Origin: Reticulitermes speratus | Taxonomy: Eukaryota > Arthropoda > Insecta > Blattodea > Rhinotermitidae | Direction of reading: 5' to 3' | Assembly: GCA_021186555.1 (NCBI GenBank) | Contig: JAJKFL010000008.1 | Location: forward strand, 12,889,936-12,953,935 | Length of the DNA stretch: 64,000 nucleotides | Part shown: in pieces, positions 13,001 through 24,300 of the stretch | How positions within the stretch are numbered: the stretch's first letter is position 1 | Layout of the letters: each line of letters starts with the position of its first letter | Notes under the pieces: model-generated | What the model was told of the DNA's origin: nothing | What the model saw: the letters and a program-made list of their open reading frames with translations, nothing else | The model's database searches: none | Program-made: the position numbers and the translations under genes

Positions 13001-13615
13001 TCTCCTAACCCTGAACATCCGATAGTATAACTTGCTGGTACGTATGACAGTAAACGTCAGAAGGAAAACACAGGAAACAGAAAGGTGATATTCAGACAAT
13101 AATGACTTAATATTTTCCTCATATGATGCACATTTTCAGCTGAAGAGGTATTTCAAATCAAGAAGTGTCTTATACTACAATGCACACAGCCTCTAGGCCA
13201 AAACATCCATGCAACTGTAGTACAGTGGAACCCTCTTAAGAAGTTAACTGACAAACTACAAATTTCAAACTTTTTATGTGGGAAAAGTCTTCAAAGGGTA
13301 CGATCAAAAACGTGTACCAAATTAATTTTAGCCACAAGTAAAAATATTCATACTAGATACTAATAGTTACATGTATCAAAAAACCACTGAAATCATCATA
13401 TTTACATACTTATTGAAAGAAAAGACTAAGTAACACATGACTTATGGAAAATACTTTTCTGTTCACTACAATACTGTTCAGTATGCTTAGCTGTTTTGTC
13501 ATTTTTGCACACATCATATTTTGAGGGCTGTCCACTATCCTGACCACACCCAGTTTCTTCCTATTGTTAACGGTACATATTTCTAATTAGTGGTAAGGAC
13601 TGCTAAACACAACTA

Positions 13616-13790
13616 CAGTAAAACCCCTATTTAAAGAATTCCTGGGGGATTAGAATATATTTCACTAAATCGAAGTTTTCATTAAATGGAGGTTTATATG
13701 TTTATATGGAGCTATTGTCGGGACATGAAAAAATCATCACTAAATCCGGGATTTCACTAAATGCGGGAACATTAAATCGGGGTTTTACTG
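13616..13790. mobile_element. 175-bp TA-flanked MITE, pogo/Tigger-like ends
   Basis: It begins cagtaaaacccctatttaaa and ends in the inverse (attaaatcggggttttactg), with TA on both sides. The CAGT start and TA target site fit the pogo/Tigger group. It has no coding capacity. Confidence 0.8.
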
Positions 13791-13884
13791 TATTTAGCAA
13801 TCAATTTACTCATTCATTCAATTGTGTTTGACAGTCCTAATCACTTAAAGCACAACAAGATATCACACATTAAGATATTATATG

Positions 13885-14315
13885 CAGCAAAATTCCATTA
13901 ATCCGACTTGCACAGGACCAGACAGGTGTTGAATTATTGAATATTCCAGGTTATCAGATGGCACCTATACTGACCTCAGTTCATACAGGTAATTTTTTGT
14001 TACTGCTCCTATACTTGGGCTGTGCAACTGATCAGAGTAGTATTCCACTTGGATATCTCCTTCATCTGCTGCTTCAGGGTCACCTTCTGTGTTTTCTGGA
14101 GTCTTCATAGCTGAAGAACTTGGAGTAAAATACCACAACGGTTGATGTACAGACACTCCTGGAGGCCTTTCTGAACATGTTCCTGAGATCCGCCTGTACA
14201 TTGATAAAGTTTTTTACCAGTACAAAGCAAAATCCTGTCTTGGGACTACTCTCCTCAAGTGCCAGATTATCAGGATTTCCGAATTATCAGATGTCAGATT
14301 AAAGGAATTCTGCTG
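13885..14315. mobile_element. 430-bp MITE with pogo/Tigger-like inverted ends
   Basis: The left end is cagcaaaattccattaatcc and the right end, read inward, is CAGCAGAATTCCTTTAATC. TA follows the right end; the left target site looks mutated (tg). A 78-codon minus-strand frame inside (14201-13965) could be a transposase scrap, but I do not recognise it. Confidence 0.7.
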
Positions 14316-15309
14316 TATTTTATTCCCGTATTTGCAGCACTCATGCTGCTCATCATAACAAACAAAGCCAATGATAAGTTTTAGAGCACATAGTCACACT
14401 CCGATGACATGTCATATGCTAACACGTAAAATGATGCAACATGAACAAAACACAACATTTAAAAATGACTGAAGTGAAGTCACAATTTCATACATGCATT
14501 ATACCTACATCAGAAATGAAGAAGATGGATACTACTTACATTCAGCTGCCAGTGAAGCATGAAAGACATGTCATCATATGCACAACCATAAAACCTTCAT
14601 GAAAAATAAAGATGGTAGATGACTGTCTAGGTCCAACTGCTTTCAAGTGTTAGCACAGAGCTAAGCACTAGTGAAGTGTGACACAAGTCATCATATCTAT
14701 CACAGGTGACTGTTAAGTTCCACACAGTCCCACATGTGTGCAGGCCCTAGCCAGCTGAATTCAAACAATCTGTAATGATCTCTCATGAATGCAGCATGTA
14801 AAGAACATGCCAACTTGAAAAAAAAAAAAAACTACAGTAAGATATTAGTGTCATAAAATCAAAATGACACTTCTTGCATGGGAAGAATATCAGGTGGGTT
14901 CAAAATACACTAGCTTTATGGGTGGGTTCCACTGTACATACTAATCATGCTGATCCAACATCATGGAAGAATAATTGTAAGAAACAGACATACTCTACTG
15001 CAAAGACCGTGTCACTTACAAGACACTGGTATAATACTGAATATCTTATTCATCTGTGTATATTCACTACATCTGCTTCCCTACCTCCATCAATACAAAA
15101 CAGACATGATACTACGTACCCACTGACGGTACACATCATTCCCATCAACAAGTTGTGACACCACAGTTCATTCACAGGATTCAAGATATAAGCGTATTAA
15201 ATAATTGCCACAACCTGCAACTTCTACCATGGCTATCCCACACTGACGGTAAGTAAACCCACTAGTTACCAACACTTTCCTGAGCATTCCAGCAGTCTTT
15301 GTCTTCCAT
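14316..15309. other. Presumed 3' UTR / downstream region of non-stop
   Basis: This lies directly downstream of the non-stop stop codon. It contains an A-run at 14819-14831 and no recognisable coding sequence. A TTTATT at 14319 would read AATAAA on the minus strand, but it is far from the stop codon and unsupported. Confidence 0.35.
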
Positions 15310-15352
15310 TCATTCATACTCCAGGATTTGTTTGTGATAAAATAGCAGATAG
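15310..15352 (-). CDS. not: non-stop exon 9 (last, 43 nt)
   Basis: From TTTACAG|CTATCT to the TGA at 15312-15310. Encodes [13 protein letters not shown], the conserved C-terminus of the family. It is too short to be found by ORF length. Confidence 0.9.
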
Positions 15353-18300
15353 CTGTAAAGGAAAGAGATCATCATCAATCACAACTCACAGCAGTAAAAA
15401 AACAGAAGAGCTATGATGAAAAGCAGCCCCAAATAAATGAACCCTTCAAATTCTTAGTGAATAAGGTAGGATGGGAAAGGAAAACAATGTACAGCTCAAT
15501 AGTAACAATTTGAGTGGCAGCTGTTACTTTTCCACCACATGAATATCAGCAAACAGGGGGGTTTGATTTGGCCCACTGTTTGTCTTTAACTGTCTTCTAG
15601 TTCCTTACTCTAATGAGTAATATTAAAATAAAAACTAAAAGCAACCCAAATGGCAAATACTGTATAACCACTACAGGCAAAACTTATTACTTCAGTAGTG
15701 CCTAATATGAGGTAATATTGAAGCACTGTGAGCAGTAAAATTTGAATCTGAAATTATTTTGTAATACAGACTACATTTTGTGTATAAGTGTAGTATGTAC
15801 TGTAAATTACTGTATACCCCACAACTGTGTAAAAAAACTGACCTTGAGTGACCAGATACATCCTGTGAGCAATGAGCATGGAGAGAAAATATGCTATCCA
15901 CCACAAGAGGAACCATTCATGCTTCTGTGTTCCGTGCATAAGCTCATCAGATTGTATATTTCATTATTTAAAACTTTCCTGTGAATCAGTGGAGGACAGG
16001 GACTAGCTCCTTTAAATGGGTCCATCAAATTAGGATATTTCTCTCAACTTTACATCTTAAGATAGTAACAAGACCAGTTCTTAAAACATTTTGGTACAGA
16101 AAAGCCCCAGATGAAGGGCAATGCTGGTCAAAAATAGAGGGGACTTCACCTTGAGGCCATAAGTCATATTACGTGTGGTTCTGAGAACATCAACCCCTAC
16201 AGTGACTATGAAACTTTTTGATGAATCAATGTTTCTGATCTCATATTAGAATGACTCTGTGCATGAACACTGAGCACTCTGCCTCCAGATCCAGAAAATT
16301 CTCTGTTTAGATGTACATTACTTACAGTTACATTCTGTAATGTTGACTTTCTAGTAACAGATAAGGGAGTGGGCAGGATGTGGTAACATTACCTTTATAG
16401 ACTGCCAACAATATACAGCTTTTTGGGAAGAGAAAAAAACCGCAAGTACAGTCAGTACAAAAAGGTGTGGAGCAACAACTGCAGCTAGTTACATAAGATT
16501 CATTATGATAAAGATGTAGGAAAAATGTCCTCATTTCATGTAAGATTCTTCCATATGCATACAATGTTAGGCTACAAATTAAAGGTGTCAATACTTTTTC
16601 TTACTTGAATGAAATTCTTAAGCTGCCACACTCATTCACACAGTTACATGATACACAGTACCTCTCCTACAATTTTAAGCTTATTTTCTGGAACTGTCTT
16701 AGGTCATATTATATTCAGACAAACATCTTTCACACAGATCAAGGTAAAGGTAAAGTTGTCCCATAAACACCATGAAGGCATATTAGGGAGTGAAGGTATA
16801 GTACCACTCCTTCTTAACCTTTGCACCAGATGGAGGTTAAGTGGTCAGCTTCATGCCCCTGCTGCTTTAACACCCAATACAAATTGGACAGTAAGCTTGG
16901 TTGGCCCCAGAGATGATCTGGGCATTTCAGAGACAAGAAACATCTGCTGACCCTGACAGGAATCAAACAATGATTCCTCGTTTGTCCAGCCCATATCCTA
17001 GTCACTATATTGATTATGCTGCACAAATTCCTTCACACAAATCAAGATAAAAAGAAAGAATGTATGATAACATTACATACATGCACTTTAAACTGAAGTT
17101 TCATTATAATGTGCACAATACAGTCTGTTTACCAACCCTTCACTGTCCAACACTTCCCGGAGATTTGCTCTTGTGATCAGGTGGTCATCACATTTGAACC
17201 AATAATCACGCTGCTGACGAATAAATGCTGTATAGTGGCCCGCATCTAGGGAACCTATGTGGTTTATCACAGCAAATAATGAGTACCTACAACATAGCAC
17301 ACATAATATAATATAACCACGCTACTCATAGTCACTTAAGGTTATGTCAGCCCTGAAACAGATTCTTGTAGTTAGGAGGTTGTTCAATGGGGAGTGCAGG
17401 GAGGTAGACTATCCTCAGAAGTTTCAAAAGCACACAATGATCACAGTAGTCTACTGAAATAAAACAGTAAATATGCCAAAAATGAAAAATGTGCTTGTAG
17501 TGGGGCAAATGTCTAAAACGCTCTGGTATAAAGATTTACAAACTGAGACACGACTGAGTACACTTCTGAAAGTAGGACAGACTGCAATGAAAGCTAATGA
17601 CAGATAAATCTCACTTGGAGAATAAAACAGGTAGGCCACAAACTCTACATGAAGAGTTCCTTGTCCTTTCCAGATGTCTGATGATGTACAAAAAAGAGCT
17701 ATCAACTGTTGCAGAAACTGTCACTCAGAACTGTAAAGGAATGCAGGGGGCAGGTGGTGGTGGTGGAAGCACATATATATATATATATATTCATGTATTA
17801 ATTCATGGAGTATTAACCAGTCTACCAGAGAGGAGGGTGAGTGGGAAGATGTCACAGTACACCAAGCAGAAGACAATTTGGGTGATAATCGCTGTGCTGA
17901 CCTCAGTTCATACAGGTAGGAAGGTACTTCAGATATAATTCACAGAGTTGGTTCTGAAAACTATTATTATTCAGGATGCTGCAAAGAAACAAGTAACCTC
18001 ACACTCCTTCGACAATGACTGATGCTAGGTTAATATATGAATATATTTCAAATAATCATATTGTACACCTGATGATGATCGAATGATTGAAACATGTAGT
18101 GTATAAATAATTATCAAAATACAGGCTGAGTCAGACAGAACACTTGGTGCAGTTTATTTGAGTCTATACACACAGTGGGCTGGATAATGTCAAATTTATG
18201 AATATATTTGCTTAATGGTTTCTTTAATTGAATGTAATATATTTTTATCAATATATGTTATACCTTCAACATTTTTGATAATTAAGGGTTAATGTCTATC

Positions 18301-21300
18301 TCCTGCCCTTGCAAACCCAAGCCTGGAAGCGCATGTATAACCACAAGGAAATCCATAGGTTAGGTCAATCTCAAATGACCAGATCCCTTTACAGTGGACC
18401 CCTAGTGTGAGATGGTGGCAGCCTACCCTCAGCGGCACAATTACCCCCTTGTAAATCGGCCCGCTACATAATAAATAAATAAATATATACAGTGGCATAC
18501 ACAAAAGAATGGTGCGGTTTTAATAGTGTTCACTATTAAAACCGCACCATTCTTTTGTGTATGCCCTGTATATATCAAATGTAACTTGATAACAAAGGCA
18601 AGTGAGATGTGTACATATTGATGACTATGCACATGCCACCAGCAGAAGGCAAACTCTGTGATGAATGTGGGAATGTTCACACCCCTGTTGCCACTGAAGA
18701 CAACATTCAGCCATGGCTATATCAACAGAGGAGACAGAATGGTTATCTTCTATTCAGTTATTTTTTTCACCCCCTGAATCTTACTACACTGTATATCTAC
18801 ATAATTCTATCATCCTGTGACAGGAAAACAAGACCACCAGAAACTGTGACTGTAGTTCAAAATGTGTTTGAAATGAGCACATGACAGCTCCATGCTCAGT
18901 CCACCCCAAAAGAAAGCCTACATACACAAGCCAGCACAGGCTAAACAGCACTGAAAATGATCCCTACAATATTGCAAATTAAATTTTAAAATTAAGTTTT
19001 ATATGTTTTATATTTTCATCACATTTCTTGAATTCATTTACACAAACACATGATGCAATTATCTTCCCCAGCACTATTCTTTTTTTCTCCATCCAATTTC
19101 AATCATTAGCTATATATTGAGTATTTACAGCACCTGCTTATTATCTGTACTGTGTAAAAACCTACCTGTTGTCAGACACAGCTACAGAATTGAGGCCTCT
19201 ATAGGTGTTGATGTTATTGTTGTTGTTATTGTGGTTCCGACGGTGTGACATGAAAGGTGTCATGTCAAGATGTTCCGGAAATGCCACAAATGTCTTTATT
19301 TTCTTATGGAAGTGATTGGAATGTTCAAATCTCTGGATACCAAGAGCAAAACATTTGCTTCATTAACATGACATCAATTTAACTGTCACTTTAAGAAAAT
19401 GAAATCATACATCAATTCTACAAGGTTGTAACAGTGGTAGAGTACACTTAGGATTACTTGGTTTCAGGACTTTGTGCACCATCTAGCATTCCAAACATAA
19501 TACATTTTGGAAACTGGGTCTGTTTCCATTAAGCTCCAGTAACTGAAAAGTTAATTCTCTACTGGATGCAATGGAATATGTGTCTCCATAACACAATGGA
19601 ATACATGTCTCCACATGTTTTTTCCCTGTGCAGAGAAAAAGAGACAATTTCTTAAACACTGTGTTCTGTCAGGCATACCAGACAATGGCCAGAGTCCAGA
19701 AACCAACAAATAAATTGAAAGAATTCAACCCAGCAACAAAATCTAGTTCAAATTATGTATGAGGGATATTCAACAAGTACAGTTTCCTAGGTTATATATA
19801 CAGTAAAACCTCTATCCATCGTTTTTCAGGGGGATGGAAAACAAAAACGATACATACGGGAAAACGATAGTACCGGGAAACCATTAAAATTATAGATAAG
19901 AACATTTCAATGATTATTATTACTTCTTGCTGAGAAAATCTTTCATTAACGTTTGTTTTGTGCAAACTTTACTCCTCAATTCAAAGTACAATTTTTCAAG
20001 GCCTAGAACACTTTCACGATCACTGTCACTCATGCTGTGCGCATAAAAGAAAGATTTTACTTTCATCAGCGCTTCATGCGTCTCAGCAAAGCTCGGCAAA
20101 CTTCGGGTTCGCCATCTTCTTCTTCTTCTCCTCCTTCTTCTTCCTCCTCCACACTCCCGGACGCCACGAGGCTCACGCACAGCTCCTGCACTGTTTCTAC
20201 ACCACAGGTTGCCACGTGACTGTCCACAGAGACGTAGTCCTCGAATTTATCTTTGTTCATGCCACTGAACTTTTCCCAGTCTTGGCGGAAATCGTCGTCA
20301 TCGTTGGTCAATACGACGTCACTATCGCCTGAAGATTGTCCCTTCACGTAACCAGCTTTACGAAAACAATTTTCAATTGTCTGCTGGGTTACTTGTTGCA
20401 AGGCTGCCACAGTGTACTGCAAAGCTTCCAACACATTTATCTTCTTTTTCGTATCTTTGCCTGCATCCATTAAGCAAACAGCTGTTTGCAAGAGGCGTTT
20501 TCTATAAAGCTGCTTATAACACTTTATTACCCCTAAATCAAGGGGCTGGAGCACACTTGTACAATTTGCCGGGTACCGTATGCCTTTTACATTTCTTAGA
20601 AACGATGTATCCTTTGGATGTGCGGCACAATTGTCCACAAAGATGAGAATGTTCCTGTTTTGCGCACCCATACTTGCGTCTAATGAACGCAGAAATGAAG
20701 AAAAAATGTCTGTGGTCATCCATGCTTTATTGTTCGCGTGCAATGAAGTAAAGCTCCACAACAGTGTTGCCAAGTCTTCATCTAATCCAAAGAAAAGGAT
20801 GGAGAGCAAAGAGTACAGAATGCACTTCCATACTTTTTGATGGAGCCAATCCAGGTGGCACTAAGAAAGCAATGCACACGCGCACAGCGCAGCGCACTAA
20901 ACCATCACTTCAAATTTTAAAAAATCTATCAATGTGGGAAAATGTTGTGTCAGGACCGTGATTTTTCAACGATTGATGCGGGAAAACGACAGTTCGAGGA
21001 ACGATGGAGGCGGGGAAAAATAGTGTTATTTATATGGGGCTAATTTTGGGACCAAATAAGGCAGACATACATGGGAAAAACGACAGAAATGAATGCAACA
21101 ACTCTTGTGTCTGATGTGTGCTGTGTAGGGATGCACTGTCATGCTGAATGAGCACATTTTGTGACAGACCGTAAGTTTAGGCCACTGAAGCATCACTTGG
21201 GAGGATGACAATTCCACAATAATGAAGAAGTGAAAGTGGCTGTTTATGACTGACTGCCAATGCAAGAGCCCTATTTCTACCACTACAACATTTTTAAACA

Positions 21301-24300
21301 TGTGCAAAGGTGGGACAAATTCATCAACACTCTGGAGAATTGTGTTAAAATAATGACACTTCAGTTGAATACGAGAGCAACATTTAATGTTCTAATATCT
21401 TCTCATTTAAATTTTATGACCCAGGAAACCTTACTTATTGAAACACTCCTTATAAAATATGCCATTTATAATCTGTATCCACAAATTTATAATTATCGTT
21501 AAAAAATGTAAAATGAGATGTCATAAGTCAGTCACATGTCACTGCACTATTAATTCCAGTCAATATATTTATGTATACATTTATTGGTTTGCTATGCAAT
21601 AAAGACAGAAGCAATAACCAGAGGCATTGTAACCTTTTCAATGTCAAAAACTAAAAATACAAGCTGTAAATAGAAGTCTCAATATATTGGATTTATGTCT
21701 GCTCTTTTCCACATGTATCCCATCGAGAAGGCAGAAAACATATTAGTTTCTTACTTTGAGATGGAAGCTTGCAACTACAGGTAACTTTTTCATGGTCAGT
21801 TGCTTTGTTGACTCCTGTAGCTCTGACACTTGCTGCATTTGATTTTTGCAGAAGATCCAAGGTGCTCTGCTCGTGTAAACCTCTCCAGGCAGTCTAGTAA
21901 TGATGTACGCTCCTGTTCCTGTTGCTGCTGATCTGACGATAGACTCTGACTGTCATTACTGCTAGTTCCAGGGTCAACTGCTGATGCTGGTGAAGGACCA
22001 AGATCCAGGGAGATATCCCAGAATGGATCTATTGTTGTTGATACTCCACTAAAATTGAAAAATCAATCACTGGAAGCACTTATGGAACATTCAGAGATCA
22101 AAAAATCTGTGCAATATTCACCATCCAAAATAATATACTTCATAAATACAACTATTTGATTCTAGAATTAATATTTACTTCACCATCATTTAATTTATTA
22201 AACAGTGACTCATGACACAGTTATGTTTCAGTGTTATCTGTATTTAATAAAACATGATATATCTGTTGATGAAATATCAGTCTTTAGGTAATACTGACAC
22301 CAAATTACAGATCCAGGGAAAAGTCATAATTTTTTAAAACACTGGTACAATTTTTGTGGAACAATATCTGATACTCAATAGGTAAAAATATAACCAGGTA
22401 CGGATCTAATATACCCACTTGCAAGCTTGGCATACAACATCAGACTGCAGTCCTCCAGTGAAGATCTGATCAATAATGCAATTACAATGGTGTGGGTTTG
22501 TTGTTGGAAGAGGGTTGGATTCTTTACAGTGGCGGTGCATCACGTCCAATGCAGCAATGAAGAACTCATGCGCATCTTGCTGCTCATAGCCTGCCAGGTG
22601 CCGTGCATGTGTCCAGATGAGATGAAGCAAACGATGTAGCGTCAGGGGGGCCTTATTACCAGAGTAGAACTGTAATACACAAACCACATCCCTCAGTTAT
22701 GCTTAAACATCATATTACTTAATATCTGCTCCCAATGAAGAGTTGACTGGCTGATTCTGACTTGAATCTTGGCTTATTTACCCTCCAGAAACTAAAATTC
22801 ATCTAAACTGTATACAAAAATTTAGTTCCTACCATACCTCTCACATGTAAGACTGGTTCCCTTTTCTTCATAAGCTCAATTTTGTAGCCAGTGAACACCA
22901 GACAATCTTCTAAAATCTTATCATTCATAAACAGCTAATGGACCTCAATGTTAGTTATTTCAAGATGCTATTTCAGCAACAGAGGTTATAGAGCACTGAA
23001 TGAGATGGGATGACTATCATAAACTGTAAGCCTAGATATGAAGATACAACCCTGACACAACTAAGATGTACAGAGGAAAAAAAAAGAATAAATACCTCAA
23101 GATACCCAGGAATTTCACTAAGATTCAAACTGTGCAGCTCCTTAACGCAAGTGTACAGCACATCCTTGTACTAAACTTTTTTCATAAAATGTTGTTTCAA
23201 TACATATTTTAGGTCAATAATAGTAAAACATACTTCCTGAAAAAGCCTGGAAACTTCACATACAAGACAGCGGCCAGGTTCATCTTGAAACTGACACAGG
23301 TGACGGTCAGCAAGAAAGAAATCTCGAAGGAGTGGTGTATGAATGAGAGCCTGAACAATGCAATTCATGAAGCAAGTGTTTCCTAAATTAAGAAGACCAC
23401 GGAGACCTAGAGAAAAAAAGTATGTATTAATACCAAAAGACACATATGTTAAAGAAAATCTTCAAATTACAGACAAAAAGACACATAACAGCAATAACTA
23501 GATATGAAAACAAGTTCTAGAACTTCTACACTCTACTCAAACATTCCTACATTGATATGAAATTTATCTGCACATCATGATCAACAGAAAACTCATGAAC
23601 TGCTGAACAAATCAACTGTAAAAGCTAGTAAATGCAATGAAAGTATATGCAAGTATGGTACAGAAAAATAACAGCATAATGTGACTTTAAAAATTATGAC
23701 ACATTATACAGATTTTATGAAACTGTGGGAGAGACAATGAGTACACAATTCTGATATGGAAACATCCAGTTAAGAAGACAGAAGGCTAACATTAACATGC
23801 ATTACAAAAATGAATTGTGTGGAAAGTAGGTGAATGGGCATGGCTCAGGATCATGTCAAATGGCAATGCTTGGTATTAGTGATGTTGCATCTTAGAAGCT
23901 TTACCAGTTACAGTTCGTTATAACTTATGTTTGACATTGCATTTTCTTAAAGGTGTACTTTGTGTGTGTGTGTGTCAGGCAAGTTGACTCCACTCTGGTT
24001 TCAAAGTGATTGATTGATATTACACTGACAATTTGTTATGACTTCTTTGTATTAAGATTAACTAGTGATGACTGGGACAAAACCTGGGGCCTTTTGAAGA
24101 CACGGCTGGGGCATTAACCCACAGGCCATATCTTAACTGCATTTGGGTGACTGCCTGAAAGGACATCCATTGCATTCAGTGACCAAAACTTCAAATCACA
24201 TCTCACCTATTGTAGTGTTTTTAATTAATTTCCTCCTGCGTGGATTTCGTCGAAGGAGGTCCACTTCGCGACGACTTGGTTCCCAGGAATGATAAATGGC

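Noticed and set aside
12635..13099. 154-codon minus-strand ORF
   Set aside because: Part of it is a dispersed repeat phrase, and the remainder is unrecognised. There is no splice or regulatory context to support a gene.
13223..13260. Possible further pogo-like element starting cagtggaaccctc after TA
   Set aside because: No inverse end was found within a few hundred bases; it may be a solitary terminus or chance.
17088..17136. In-frame continuation of non-stop exon 8 to a stop, as the real C-terminus
   Set aside because: It diverges from the family right after DSEG. The distal exon at 15352-15310 restores the conserved ending in phase.
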